Below, piece by piece: positions 1 to 59,047 of a stretch of 64,000 nucleotides of DNA. Positions within the stretch are counted from its first letter, which is position 1. The number at the start of each line of letters is the position of its first letter. Origin of the DNA: Cristatella mucedo. Lineage: Eukaryota; Bryozoa; Phylactolaemata; Cristatellidae. A model generated the notes under the pieces. The model was not told where the DNA came from. It did not search any database and worked only from the letters and a program-made list of their open reading frames with translations. The DNA lies in contig WPIO01000029.1 in NCBI GenBank assembly GCA_009760855.2, positions 2,528,001 to 2,592,000 on the forward strand. The letters run 5' to 3'. Both the position numbers and the translations under genes were made by a program.

Positions 1-880
1 CCACGAGTTGAAAAAAACAGCCTTTTTGTCCATTCGGAGTTTTGGCTTGTGCGACTTCTCACACAGACCTTCACAGACTTAGCGGTTGCATTGGCTAAGA
101 AAGCAGCCAATCCAATTCAAAACCACCAACGTTTAGATATCGACGCGTGTTGATCTGGCATATTTACTTAGCGTAGCCAATGTCTGCTCATGGCTAGGTG
201 CCTTCCATCATCAAACCCTCACGAACAGGCTGAACTCTGTGAGCGAACTTTCATTCTTAAAAGCACTGTCGGGAATGCGTTCTCAGAACCAGACTACCCT
301 GCCACCGAAGTTTTTCAACACACTCGTGCAGTGGTGACACTTTGTTTCAGCTGCTGGTGCCACTTCAAAATCCAAAACTTTCAAACTTCATACAGATTCC
401 AATAGTCGCCGAAGGACTGACACTCTTCATTACCCCGCTCATCGTCTCTCACCTCCACCATGTCTTTTACTATTGAGCTCGTCGCCAAATTTTCTCATAG
501 GCGAAAAATACCGCTCGTCCTCGAGACGCTATCTCTATAGTGCATCTTAGCTGCATACACCTGTAGTTGCCCGCCATTAAAAAATACGTGGAACGTCATT
601 TTTTACCGGCGTCCCATCCTCCCTGAAGTCTATCGCTGTAAAGCCACCCATTAGAAAGCCTACCTAAATTAGGACCTGCCACTCTTATCCGAGACACTTG
701 AGCGAATGCTAGCCCAGCAGCTAAACGATTACATTTACATATATAATATCAGATCTTGCTAGTCAGGTCTAATTGGAATTCCTAGCTAACCCTTTTAAAG
801 AAACTGCTCTCTGTTTCCGGTTAACAACCACGTTCTGATACAATACAATGCTGATCAGGGTAGGGCTTCTTGGGTAGTAC
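1..880. other. Unassigned sequence downstream of CYLD
   Basis: No open frame with recognisable features, no microsatellite and no clear repeat copy. The later part (about 700-880) may be very old LINE sequence but this is not supportable by eye. Confidence 0.3.
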
Positions 881-899
881 ACCCCTCGACACGCCTGCT

Positions 900-1080
900 G
901 GTCTCGCTCACTCAACGACGGCCAGGTTTGATCCTACCTCAGCTAGAGACGTGGGAGTGTAAATGTAAATGTCCACCAGTCATTTGGAGAGCTTTAAAGA
1001 ATAGGATATCTCTGGGTTCGGTCTTAGACCCCTCTTTTTTCCGTTCGGTACTCTACTTTTGACTGATGTAATAACCTAAC
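900..1080 (+). mobile_element. LINE family C, decayed reverse transcriptase piece
   Basis: Matches the LINE piece at 8225-8360 in order: the phrase around GTGTAAATGTAAATG, then a GGATTCGRTCTTAG-like motif that encodes the GSVLGPLLFT region of the reverse transcriptase, here full of indels. It is separated from the rest of the same element (1270-1965) by a LINE A 3' end. Confidence 0.4.
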
Positions 1081-1139
1081 ACAATATAGACCTTTATTTC
1101 TACGCAATGTCACTCAGCTTTAACCATCATTCGAGCGTT

Positions 1140-1265
1140 TAAAGTTTTTTTTATTCCCTTTCGTCGAGCATTCTACCAGTAACCATTCGATAACGCTTCC
1201 TTTGCAGCAAATATAAAGTGCCTAGAAAGAGAGTTGAGTTTTTGCGGGTGCCATAACAAATGTAT
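1140..1265 (+). mobile_element. LINE family A, solitary 3' end
   Basis: ACCATTCGATAACGCTTCC, then CCTTTGCAGCAAATATAAAG, then GTGCCTAGAAAGAGA..GAGTTTTTGCGGGTGCC and ATTATTATG. This is the conserved 3' hairpin and (ATT)n end seen in many copies in this window. It interrupts older LINE C sequence. Confidence 0.6.
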
Positions 1266-1269
1266 TATT

Positions 1270-1965
1270 ATGTAGCCTGCATGGATGACGTTCTTACTTG
1301 GATGACCAATACCTTCCTGCAGCGTAATGACGATAAGACAACCATAGTACTTAAGATGTCTAGTGTCGCCGTCAGGTTGCAAGACCCTACCCTCGCGATA
1401 CAATTATCTAGGATCACTCCGGTGAAGTCTGTCAGTGACAAGGACCTGCTACTTCACACCGACAGGCCAATAGATAAGCACACGGCCTCCACGGCCAGCT
1501 TGCGGATAAGGAACATCGCCAAAATCTTGGCCTGGTTGATCAAGAGATTGACAACCAAACAAGCTGACGCGTTCGTGGCACCGCATTGATTTTACTGCTA
1601 TCTCCATTAATCAGAAACCCCAGGGTATGCTCTAAATCGTTGCAACTTTCGCAAAACTCCGAACCTTGTCCGGTCTGTCCAACTGCGTGACTCGGCAGTA
1701 TACCACTTCAGTCCCAGCTTCATTGGCTCCCTAACAAACATTAAATTGACTTCCAAGATTATCTCGCTGGCTTATAGCTCCCTTCAATCGCTTTCGCGAG
1801 CCCACTTATCCGACCACCTTGGTCTTCCACTGAGCACTTCCAATACCTGCTCGCCAGCTTCCCGTTATCTCTCGCACTAAATCGAAATCTTTTGATCAAG
1901 CCATCAATTCTAAGTAACGAAAGGCTTGAGCTCCTCCCGGCTTCGGCGACTACCTGCAATGACTT
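1270..1965 (+). mobile_element. LINE family C, decayed reverse transcriptase C-terminal part
   Basis: A 109-codon frame (1260-1589) encodes DVLTWMTNTFLQRNDDKT and, later, LRIRNIAKILAWL, matching the post-catalytic RT region (IRTWMAANFLKLNDDKT and LHNIAKIRA) of the better preserved copy at 9592. The catalytic ADD motif is lost. The rest, to 1965, retains patches such as the YLSD-type and LPASATTC-type endings in broken frames. Confidence 0.55.
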
Positions 1966-2034
1966 TATAATGATAATACATTCGATAAATCGCCATCAGA
2001 AAACTCAATCTCTTCTCTAGGCGCTTTACAGTTG
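1966..2034 (-). mobile_element. LINE family A, solitary 3' end (minus)
   Basis: AATGATAATACATTCGATAA then ATCGCCATCAGAAAACTCAA..TAGGCGCTTTACAGTTGC: the reverse complement of the LINE A hairpin and tail. It sits inside the 3' part of LINE C, which resumes at about 2036. Confidence 0.6.
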
Positions 2035-2035
2035 C

Positions 2036-2300
2036 ATCATCCAAGTCTCAGCTCACAACGCTTCTATTCTGCACAGGTTTGTATGTGCTCTACTGAACTT
2101 GCATTTTTCTTGTTTGCATTTCGTGCAGTGTATGTTACAAGCCCTAAGTCATATTAACAAGTGGCTAAGAGATGATTCAAGTATGCTTTGGCTTGATAGC
2201 CTAAGCATTATACTTTTTGCTATAGCATGCTTGTCTAAACACGATACCGTATGTCAATAAGACACGGTTATTAATTTTCTTGCAGGGAGTTGTAAAACAC
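2036..2300 (+). mobile_element. LINE family C 3' untranslated end
   Basis: CATCCAAGTCTCAGCTCA and the following GCATTTTTCTTGTTTGCATTTC stretch resemble the 3' ends at 9115-9290, 11460-11750 and 60060-60370. It continues the element broken at 1966. Boundaries are approximate. Confidence 0.4.
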
Positions 2301-3634
2301 TTTGCGAATTTGTTCTCTTAGGGTGCAACACAAAACCTATTCCTATTGTCGCTGTTAATTAGCTTGGTACTATACAGCTATCAAACCAGAGGTCAAGACC
2401 AGAATAACTATAAAACGAAGGAAATGGACCAAGTGCCCACAAAAGTTTCAGACTGAAAACCGCCTCGATCTCTATGCTTGCGGTAATCTTTCCATATTGC
2501 AAGCTTAGATCGCAAGTTTTTTTCAGATGACAAGCGACAGCCACAACACCATGTTCGATCCATGCCAAGGATTAAGGGTCACTTACAGCAGTGGCTGGCA
2601 AAATATTTTTTAATAGCTCCCCGGTTTCCACCAGGCCATGATGACCATAATTCTGTATCGGCTGGGCTGCCGAAAAAGCCACTAAGCCTATATACCGGTC
2701 CTCCAGTGGTCCAGTGGCGCAGTCTTCGTCCTCGATTCGAAACCAAGCTCCCGAGATAGGGGGCACCTCCCTACTGGTAATCTCCGGTGGTACCGCTAAC
2801 TAAGACAATAAATCTCCCTCACTCCGAGTGGGGGAGTAAGGAGACAGTACCACTTCTTGGACAGCCTGTCCTATTACTCGTGGAAGGGATGAACTTACCA
2901 TATCACTTTAGAAGGTGTGCCATCAGGAGGTGGCCAAGAACTGTGCATCTCACAGGCTGTAAGTGACATGCTGGCACTGCAGGTAGCATGTTTGCCGTGA
3001 TAACATGCGAGCTTTAGTCCACTGCAACTTGAGGATTAACATGCATGACCAAGGACTTTACAGCAGGTCCATTAGATGCATAGTCAGGTGTACTCCGAAC
3101 AAAAATTGCGTGAAGGCCGTGTCAAAACTCCACAAGCATGTGGCCGTCACGAGACCATGACAGTCAATATGCACAATAGGCTGCTTGTAGCGAGCACATT
3201 TAAACTAGGGCACGATGCCGAAAATATGCTATTGCAATAATGGAGCAAGAGAGTCTTTCGCACGCCAGCGCTGCACGCCATAGCGGGCCATTGGAGTCTT
3301 TTGCAGCAACGTCAGCTGCTGTCAGCACGGTCGGGTCAGGAGCCCAATTCGCGATTAAATTCGAATGTGCACGCTACGCAAGGCTCAAGCCGCCGATCGA
3401 ATCACCGACGTAGGCTTGCTGCCGAGCTTGGCGGCAAGCAAGTCGCCCCGCAGAATAGCCATCTGTCCAAGGTTTCCTCCTATCCTGGCATCGAAAAGAA
3501 CAAAAGGTTCGACTATGGCACAGAATCGGCCTCAGACTTTGACAGGTCACGAACTGCAGAACGTCCGACAGAGATGCAGCCTCTCCAGGCCGGTCCTCTC
3601 ATGAGCTTCGGGCCGTCGCTGTAGACAACAATGT
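2300..3634. other. CYLD 3' flank and probable 3' UTR
   Basis: No recognisable gene or repeat. Part of 3100-3634 is presumably CYLD 3' UTR on the minus strand. The 107-codon plus-strand frame at 3301-3624 has no recognisable domain and lies opposite the presumed UTR. An ATTAAA on the minus strand at about 2609-2614 is a possible but distant polyadenylation signal. Confidence 0.35.
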
Positions 3635-50674
<47,040 letters not shown>

Positions 50675-51300
50675 CGCAGCGGCAGCGGCGGCCGCCGGGC
50701 GAGCGCTCTCGAGAGCCTCTCACCTACTCATGGCCGCTCATCATCGGGCGCCCGCAGCCGCGCGGCGTCGGGGCGACGCGCGGCGCCGGCCGACGCGCTC
50801 GGCGGCGGCGCAGGGCGCGCGATGAGAGCCGGCTGCGGCGCGCGGAGCGGCGAGCCAGAGTCCGCCGCCGTAATGCGAACTCGGGCGCTGCCCAGCGCCC
50901 AGCCACAGGAGGCAAGCAGTCGGCAGGCGCGCGAAGGCGCGGGCACTCGCGGTCCGCGCGAGTATGGAAAAAATTGGAGAAAACGTACAATCCGAGAGCG
51001 CGTGCCTGTCAGTCCCTATGCGCCCGGAGAGGACTGCTCGACTGCGAAGCCGTAAGACGGACGGGCTGAAGCTTTCTCGCCGTATCGACGTCGAGGCAAA
51101 GCGGTCCTCGCAGGTACCATCCCCAACCAATCAACGTGAGCTAAGATGGACGCTAACTAAACGGAAGAGGCGGAACTCCAACCCCACACCCCCAGCAACC
51201 ACCCTCATGACCCACTCCCACAGCTGCGCAAGCGCGAGCGCAGACCTCGAGCCACTCCTACCCCCACCCCCATAGGGCGCGTGACTGGTGCGAAGTTCCC
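50675..51300 (-). promoter_or_regulatory. CYLD: Probable CYLD promoter and 5' UTR in a CpG-rich block
   Basis: The stretch is dense in CG dinucleotides and G+C (roughly 50.0-51.3 kb, covering exon 1), unlike the AT-richer, CpG-poor flanks. A CCAAT motif sits at about 51126 (CAACCAATCAACG) and CACCC-like motifs at about 51185 and 51250. No TATA box was seen. Transcription start is not determined. A CpG-rich first exon is expected for a housekeeping-type promoter; it would also fit a bidirectional promoter, but no convincing plus-strand gene starts here. Confidence 0.5.
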
Positions 51301-51309
51301 GTCCGTGCG

Positions 51310-52290
51310 GTGTGCGTTGACATACGCCGGTTAACCAACCTGCCGCACTAGAGAAACGCAACTCGTATCTGAGCGCCGTTTGAATTGATACCTGCGGATC
51401 CCGAGAGCTACTGGTTAGTTTACTCGCGATCCGCGACGTACGCGGCTGTCCTTGCTTTAGGAATCGTTGTCGTTTCGGCTGCATCCGCATTAAGCGTCAA
51501 GAATCATGGTGCGAACGCGGCACGAAATGATTTGGCCCCCAGTAAGCTGGGTGCTACAATGTACGCCCATTCCAGCCGAATGCTGCGTTCCGAGCGAGAT
51601 AGGAGCTGAGGCCGCTGTTTAGTTTGCAACCAACCAGCCTGATCCGCCGCTCCGATCTTTATTAGGTTCTCGCCCTACTTATTTCATTGCTGCAACATTC
51701 GGCTGGCAGCCCTCTAGTAGGTCCTGCCACCGCCCCAGGTATAGCATAGTTTCTGATCGTGACTGAATACGTCGACGGGTAACGGAAGTCGCTGAAAAAT
51801 TGGAGATTATTGGCGACATTGGTGCGCCGCCTTATTCTTCGCTCGAGCTATCTCGTTGTTAAACATCCGCGAGTAGCGCGCCCGAGATGGGGGTGAATTC
51901 TTGCAATGGAGTGACGCATTAGTTCGCGTGATGTCGCACCCATCCCACGACGGCAGCACGGAGCGTTTGTATACAATAACTTTGACAACCTCCCACTATG
52001 GGCGATTATATATGCTGCCATTTTTTTAAACAGCCTTTGCAACGCACTACGCTGGGATAGCCAATGAGCCGTTCACTGGTACCCCTCGACGGATTCTCTC
52101 CTCGACTGATACAGTTACGTTTTCATCACCTTTCTGTTCTGATTTGCTGTCGAAGAGTGGGTACTGCTGTCAGTACTGGTTGGGGAACTGAAGCTCTTAT
52201 TCATTTCCCCACAGATCTGCTGTCTGAAGCTAGTAATCGGTAGAGCACACAGGCTGAGACAAAGCAGAGGCAGCGAGGTGTTGGGGTGGG
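51310..52290. other. Upstream flank of CYLD
   Basis: No gene recognised. A 74-codon plus-strand frame at 51385-51609 with a hydrophobic stretch (YAAVLALGIVVVSAASAL) is the only coding-like sequence, and it is not convincing. Confidence 0.3.
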
Positions 52291-52295
52291 GGTTA

Positions 52296-52463
52296 GGAAT
52301 GCCATGTTATTCATTTTGTTTGTTTTTTCAAGCATGATTTTACTTACCATTTAATTGCATTTCCCTTTGCAGCAAATGTAAAGCGCCTAGAAAGAGATTA
52401 AGTTCTCTGAGGGTGCTTTATCAAGTACATTATTATTATTACTATTATTATTATTATTATTAG
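52296..52463 (+). mobile_element. LINE family A, 3' end
   Basis: TGCCATGTTATTCATTTTG, CAAGCATGATTTTACTTACC, GCAGCAAATGTAAAGCGCC, AGAGATTAAGTTCTCTGAGG and (ATT)n. Close to the copy at 9592. Confidence 0.85.
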
Positions 52464-52984
52464 TGCAATGTGAGGGCTGCTGGGTCAGATGCTCAGCGGA
52501 AAGTTAGCCTTTCTATGGCTTTGACACTGGCACCGTTCCCAGCCGTGGCATGCCGCTTCTGCCACTGTTCGGTACTTGCAACGACCTTTACACCTGCAGG
52601 GAGCCGGAAATCAATATTCCAGGCAAAGCCTAGGCTCGCAATACTAGTCAGCCATGCCTCTGCTCCTCACTATCTAGACAACTACCCGAGGCAAGGGTAG
52701 CGGTGGTAGAAGTCGCTGTCCAAACAAGTTTAAGTCTTTGTCCAAAGCGATCCTCTTGGTTTTTTGTAAGAGAAGAAGGGCTGTGGGAGTGAGTCATGCT
52801 CATAGCCCTGTGGAAGGTGTGCCAACGAGCCCTCCCACCCTATTGGACCGATCCTGAGGCATATTTTGGGCAGCAAAGCCGACCTTCAACCCTTCTAGGA
52901 TTGGATGCCTCTGGTGAGATTAAGATCTGACCGCCTTGACTTTACCTCGGCTATGCCTATGATTAAGCACCAAGCCTTGGCATA

Positions 52985-53350
52985 CTTATAATAATAATAA
53001 TTATAGTAATTCACTTGATAAAGCTCCCTCAGAGAACTTAATCTCTCTCTAGGCGCTTTACATTTGCTGTAAAGTGAAATGCAATTGAATGGTAAGTAAA
53101 ATCATGCTTGAAAAACAAACAAAATGAATAATGTGGTTAGGGGTGACATGCACAGGGTCAGCACGCAAATGTGGTTAGTGGCAGCATGCACAGTGTCAGC
53201 ACGCATAAGCACATCAAGGACGAATCACAGGGACCCACTAAATGCTGTCCTAAATAGGTGTGTTTTTAGGTTCCTTTTAAATGTGGTCAGGTCAGGGGAT
53301 GTTCTGACGCAGGTCGGGAGGCAGTTCCAGGCTTTGGGAGCATGAGCCTA
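52985..53350 (-). mobile_element. LINE family A, 3' UTR and ORF end (minus)
   Basis: (AAT)n, TAAAGCTCCCTCAGAGAACT, TAGGCGCTTTACATTTGCTG, GGGGTGACATGCACAGGGTC, CACGCATAAGCACATCAAGG and, in reverse, the codons for WNSLPT-RTSPDLTTFK-NLKTHLFRTAFSGSL. The best match to the 9592 copy among the truncated ends. It faces the plus copy 520 bp away, so the two could pair. Confidence 0.85.
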
Positions 53351-53696
53351 ATAGTAAACTGAGATGCCCCGTTTTAGCCCACGAGATGGCCAAAATGTTT
53401 GTCAGCTTTTGCTGCTTAGCTCGTTTGCAAACCGTGCGAGCAAAGTTTGGCTGCTTTGCTCACTGGCAAGCCTGGCTGCACAGGTGGCAATCAGTTTTCA
53501 TCAGTGACTGGCCATTAATACGGTTAAGGGGCGTTTGACTTGCTTGAGTGAGTTGCTTTGGCGTAGTTTGCTCAGAACTTGGGGTTGCCGGTAATAAACA
53601 CCAATGGCAGTTACAACCGAGAACTCTGAAATCTGCTGACCTCGCCACAAGCTGCAATAGCAAGCGTCTGGTTATTGGTCCCTATAGCTCATGGGG

Positions 53697-53850
53697 CTGG
53701 TTTGGCTCAGTGGTTGAGGTGCTTGCCTCGACTAAGGTCTAGGTGAATATATCTAATGACCCAAGATCATTGGCTCGAGCCCATAGCATATGTGAAGCGG
53801 CTGAATAGAGATTAAGTTCTCGTAGGATTTTATACAGATAAATTATGCTA
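53697..53850 (+). mobile_element. SINE type 2
   Basis: GCTGGTTTGGCTCAGTGG, TTGAGGTGCTTGCCTCGAC, GGCTCGAGCCCATAGCATAT, GTGAAGCGGCTGAATAGAGA and AGTTCTCGTAGGATTTTATA. Carries an extra TAGGTGAATATATCTAATGA-type segment in the head. Confidence 0.75.
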
Positions 53851-53859
53851 TGGAGCCTG

Positions 53860-54745
53860 ACAGGTTCGAATGCTCTTCGAATATTTTGCATTTGCTAGTG
53901 AAAGTAGGCAAAATTTTGTCACTGACTTGGCATTAAGTCTTCAACTTTTTAAAGAGTACCCTTTAAAGAGTCCTTTGCTCACCGGTTTTGGCATCTGATA
54001 GTGAGTCACGACCATCATCCCCTTGGACCTGGTCATCCCACTAACGACCAGTAGACCACCCAATGGGTGACAGGGCAGCTCACCTCATTCTCTCATGCAC
54101 CATGCTGTCTGCACTGCTGCTTGTCACAGCTGAGCAGGCATCTTAAGGAGACCCTTAGGGCTGGAGTTGGGCTGGGTGCTCACGTCTAGCAGTTCAAAAT
54201 AATGGGCAATATTTCTCACTCATCGATCCCTCCTAAACCGCGTTTCCTTTTCCTTCTTTCATATATGTTGCCCAAAGTTATGAGGACTTCCTCATCGCAA
54301 CGAGCTAGTCGAAAGGGACTATCAGCCATTTAATGCACAACCTTGCATGCACCACAGCCAGGTTTTCACTCAGCATGTGCAGCACGAAGTACTAAGCTGT
54401 AGACTGCCAGCACGAGATAGTAGTTGGCTAAATCCACGCCATCTGCACGAGATATCCAAGCAATGGACTGCCGTTTGGAGCTGTTGATCACTCTTGCTGG
54501 CACAAGCTTATTGCCTACCGTGTGTTAAGTGAACGAATGACACAGCTGATTTATATTTTTGAAATAATTTTAAGATAAGCTGTAAATCATGCATGCTGCA
54601 GTAGCAGTGTATGTTGGGGCCAAGTCAGGATGAGCCTTCCCGGTCAGACTAAGAATTCGCTTTATATCAATTGGTGAGCGATCGTGGCTCCTTTAGCTGA
54701 GGGTTTAACATGACCAACATATTTCCCCTCCTTAGCAGTGGCCGT
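53860..54745. other. Unassigned sequence
   Basis: No feature recognised. Confidence 0.3.
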
Positions 54746-54747
54746 AG

Positions 54748-54930
54748 AATAATGATAATAGTAATACATTTGTATAGCACCTTCAGATAACTTAATCCCT
54801 TTTTTAGGCACTTTACATATGCTGCAGAGGAAACAAGGCCATATATTTAGTGGTAACATGCCCAGTGGCAACATGCACAATAGGCAAGTGGTAACATGCA
54901 AAGTGTCAACACGAATAAGCACGCAAAGGA
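54748..54930 (-). mobile_element. LINE family A, diverged 3' end (minus)
   Basis: AATGATAATAGTAATACATT, AGCACCTTCAGATAACTTAA, TAGGCACTTTACATATGCTG, then repeated GTAACATGC motifs corresponding to the CATGC-rich 3' UTR of family A. Confidence 0.6.
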
Positions 54931-54939
54931 CACCTTGGC

Positions 54940-57735
54940 CACTGTCAGCCAGCATGGCATCCATGCAAGGCTGCAGCACTTCTATGTGGTTTGGCATGAC
55001 TACGATTGCAAGCAAACGTAAAGTCTTGCTTGACGATGCCACTCAAAAGGTTGGCTATAGTTCAGCTACGATGACTCCAAAATGCTCGCTTTCAGGCCAG
55101 CCATGTCAGGATGGGATTGGTCTCCCTGGAGTTGGCAAGAATAGCATTTACATGCTGCCTGTCGTGCAGCTTACCGTATGTTCACCGAACCATTGACGGC
55201 TGAAAGTCGTAGACTGAAATGTGGTTCTTTAGATTGGCAAATGCAAATTCGCCCCATGAAATATACGTCTGCTTCCAGAAAATTGTGTTTTCACCTAGCC
55301 ATTCCGTGTTCTCAGTCATGTTGAATGGAAATTGAGTTTATTCTCAACCGGGCTCTTTTCAGTTTTAAGAACTAGGGTGTCCTTCTCTTTAGATTGATAC
55401 ATGACCAGCATGTGTTCACGGAAACAATGCAAGTGAAGCATTGCATCGGAAGCAGTTGTCGATGGTGGTAGGCCCTAGTGCCAAGACATTACAAGACACC
55501 TGACACATGATTATGCACTGGCCGTGATGATTACTGCTATAAGATTTATGAAAGCTGGATGCAGGATCATACTTCGAATGACCAGCTATCCAGACCAGCT
55601 TCATGATACAAATCCTATAGAATGCATCTTTATAGATTTGAAGAAAGGGCTGCAAAGATCAGCCTCTCTGCCCCATTTCAGTGTTGCCTAGTTTTGTGCT
55701 TGCGAGATTTACTCATGTCACCCCACTTTTAAGAAACTTGTAGCACCTCGATACCTATAGTTTCGTGTGTGGAAAACACTATATATTGGGGTATATCAAC
55801 ATTGATTTATCTTAACATTGAAATATTTGACGACATAGTGAATATAGCCTTGTGAAAGAGCTAACTTTCATTGCAGTATGTCGTGCCTTATACAAGTAAT
55901 AGAGCAGGTGGGTTCATAGCTTCCTTCGGATGATTTCAACTGGATATACTAAAGTATGTATGGCTTTGCTTACCTGACCTCAGCTTATGTAAGTTATTAG
56001 TTATATCCTTGAGTTTTTGTAGACCAGCTGTTTGCTCTGTCGTGTTTAGCTGATGGCATCGGTTCAGTAATTTCATTACTAAAATGGCTGCTGATTTTGT
56101 AATTTTTATGATTTTAGAAGGCGAACTTGTGGTCTTACCCATAGTGGCTGTTTTTGATGCTGCTGGTGGTGCTGAAAGCCGGCGAACTGATAGCCTGTCG
56201 GCACCTTATTTGTAATGCATTCATCAGAAGCATTTGTCAACCGAAAGCACCTTACCAAATATGGCTCCACTGTTGAACAGCCACCTGATGATGATGCTGT
56301 CGTGTATGCTGCTGACTGTGAAGATTTTGGTTTCTTTGAGTGGGTGAGCAATAGAGTTGTGCAGACCTAAGGACATCGGGCAAGATCATTGTTGTAGATG
56401 TTGGTGCTGCAGCTTTTTGTATTGTAGTCATGATGCCTTAGGATACAGGGTAATATGATATATTAAGATAATTTGTTTGTTTAGTGCCCTGGGCAGATCC
56501 GAAGACTCGGATGGGGGAGGGCAAGGGTCTTGCACCATACTTGACTGATACAAATGCAGCTATATCAAACCTGTAGACAAGGCATTTATTGTATTTCGTA
56601 GCTTGAATTTTTTTACCAGCGTTGCAAACCCGTAATTTATGGATAGGAGCCAGCAACTGCATGAGATGTAACCCTTCACGAGGCTGAAGAATTAGTTTGT
56701 GAAACACCAGTAAAGAACATACATTGCAGCCCTTTTCTAGTAAACCTTTTCTAACAAGAGCTAATAGTAAGTAATAAACGGCATAAGCAGGGTTTCACAA
56801 TTTGCGCTGATTCGTGTGTCTCTGTGTGAATGGCTGTATATTTTACATGTCAGCTCGGTCCGACATATGTTAGGACAGAGCTAGTACTGTAAGCTTGTTC
56901 CAGCCTAAAAACTGCTTGTGAAGGGAAATGCAAACCTATGGATAAAGTCTTGGGGAAACATTTATTATCTAGCTTCACCGTTGTTGTGAAGGTTTGGCAT
57001 CCACATGACGAGAAATCACTGTCGCCATATCTACATGCCAACAATTCTTAGCTGAACATCTGATTGACTCTTGCTCTAGGTCGAAACTGTAATTGCAATT
57101 TGGAGTAGGGACACCAATGGGAAGAGCATACCTTGCTGTTTACATCTTAGTTGCAGAGCATTGTCCTGCTTTAGCAAGCCACATCGTACATGCATCCTGT
57201 ACACCATCTGTACAAGCTACCATCTTGCCTACAATCCACTCATGGCTATTGTTCTATCTCAGACTGATCCGAATAGCTAGAAGCAGTCTGCAGAAACTAT
57301 GTCAAAATATCCGCAAAATCCATGCTAAAATAAATTCGAAAACCTGTGCAATAGTTTCAAGAAATTCTTGTAAAATTGTTGTGAGGTTTTCACTCTATGT
57401 TGCACTATTATCAGCCATGTTCAGTGTTAGCACTACCACAAGGCATACAAATGCAACTGATGGCAACCTGGACAAAAGGGCTTGCAAACAGTCCATGCAA
57501 TCTCCAATCCAACTTAAGGTTGTCGTTCGATGATGCTTTAGTGATTGTGCATTACAGACTTTCCTAAGAGAAGGGATATATATCTTTCATGGTCATCCAT
57601 TTCCCTTCGCTATAGCAAAAATAGCTTTTGCTTAAGATTGCTCACAGCCCTAGAACTAGGTATTTTCGGTTGGGTTAGAGGTAGCCTTACAAGTTCTTCT
57701 TTGACTTGCTACAGATACCAGCAACAAGATTGATG
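54940..57735. other. Unassigned sequence, AT-richer
   Basis: No recognised repeat. Open frames such as 57093-57533 (plus, 146 codons) have no motif that I recognise. Confidence 0.3.
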
Positions 57736-57738
57736 CAG

Positions 57739-58242
57739 TCACTCCCTTTTAAGATCTGAAATATTGTGCCCCTGACAAAGTAAATTGCGATGGAGCCATT
57801 GTACACCTCGTGAATAATGGCATCTAAATTCAACTTCATATCCCATATTAAGATACATAATTTGATGCCACAGAGGTCTCTCTAATAACTCTAGCATCGG
57901 AAATGCATCAAAACACTTGTTTGTATGCATCAGTATAAAATGAGCTTGAGCTTTTAATATATTAACGATGTCTTTCATCGATATTTCCGAAGTTTTTAAT
58001 GACTGCTTTGGTGGTACTGTTACTCTCCGACATAAAGTTTGGAACTCCCTCAAGATTGCAAGGCACACGAGCTTGATCAAATCCTGATTAAAGAATGGAA
58101 GATCTCCAGTGCAAGGTTGAGCAAATGCCCTGAACCAGTGACACACGGTAGGCATAGCAATTAGCTCATCAAAAGATAATCGATACTTCTGCATGTATCT
58201 TGCTCCTTCGGCACAGATGCTAGCACATCGTAGGGCACACAA
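57739..58242 (-). CDS. Unrecognised 168-codon open frame; possible exon of an unknown gene
   Basis: A long frame in ordinary-GC DNA with mixed, protein-like composition and helical character (for example ELIAMPTVCHWFRAFAQP, KLVCLAILREFQTLCRRV and ERPLWHQIMYLNMGYEVEF). The frame begins after a stop with no early ATG, so it would be an internal or 3' exon; the stop is at 57739. No family recognised. It is on the CYLD strand and 7 kb upstream. An adjoining overlapping frame (58161-58457, minus) could be the same sequence read across an indel. Alternatives: decayed transposon ORF or chance. Confidence 0.3.
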   Translation of the reverse strand: MCALRCASICAEGARYMQKYRLSFDELIAMPTVCHWFRAFAQPCTGDLPFFNQDLIKLVCLAILREFQTLCRRVTVPPKQSLKTSEISMKDIVNILKAQAHFILMHTNKCFDAFPMLELLERPLWHQIMYLNMGYEVEFRCHYSRGVQWLHRNLLCQGHNISDLKRE

Positions 58243-58936
58243 CTAGAACTTGTACTGTCAGAATAACTGCCAGAATTTAGATCACATTGTGGCAATGTAC
58301 ATTCTAGGGCAACAAAATTTACAAGAGCCCATGCATTGCTGCTGATGGCTGCCGAGAGCCCTGCCAGAGTAGCAGCTACAGAAGCAGCACAATTGCTGCT
58401 TCTGGTTTTGCTGTTGCATTTGTAATAGGAGCTTGAAGCAACTAGATGTTCAGACATATGGCCGATAGCAGGTTTGCCTTAAGTGCTGTAATGGCTAACT
58501 TTGAGCTACAGTATTTTATTGGAGCTGATTTCTAGCTTCCAAATGAGAGATGGTGTGTGACACAAGTAGCAACACCACACCAGTATATTTCTGAGCATCT
58601 TGGCATTAATTAAGAATTGCAGATATGTGACTTTTGAGCCCTTGGTGCTCCATTAATTTGCCGGAAGCTGGCCTAGCAGAAATCGTATTCTTGTTAAATT
58701 TACATCATGGAATAGGTTCGCAGAAGAAGATGCAGTAGGTCCTAAAAGAGCTGGAAGTAGTTTTACTGACAATAGCTAGCAGAAAGAGGCTGCACTTGGC
58801 GATTGCAGCTCTTGGACAAATGTCATCAGGGTAATGGGCCACCATGCTAGCGTTTGCTCCGTCAGGATCTTAAGCCACCATGTTAGTGTTTGCTGCATTG
58901 TTTTGAATTTAATATCTATTCGTCTGATACCAATCG

Positions 58937-59047
58937 AGATTCGATCGTGTTTCCTTACCAGCAAATGTAAAGCGCCTAGAAAGAGATTTGAGTTCTCTGA
59001 GGGCGCTTTATCAAGTGTTTTGTTTTTATTATTATTATTATTATTAG
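58937..59047 (+). mobile_element. LINE family A, solitary 3' end
   Basis: GAGATTCGATCGTGTTTCC, CAGCAAATGTAAAGCGCC, AGAGATTTGAGTTCTCTGAG, GGCGCTTTATCAAGTG and (ATT)n. Confidence 0.8.

Noticed and set aside
51385-51609. Small membrane protein divergent from CYLD
   Set aside because: One hydrophobic stretch in a 74-codon frame with no homology known to me and no RNA signals; likely chance in GC-rich DNA.
57093-57533. 146-codon plus-strand frame
   Set aside because: No motif, composition typical of random AT-moderate DNA, no splice context; kept only as unassigned sequence.
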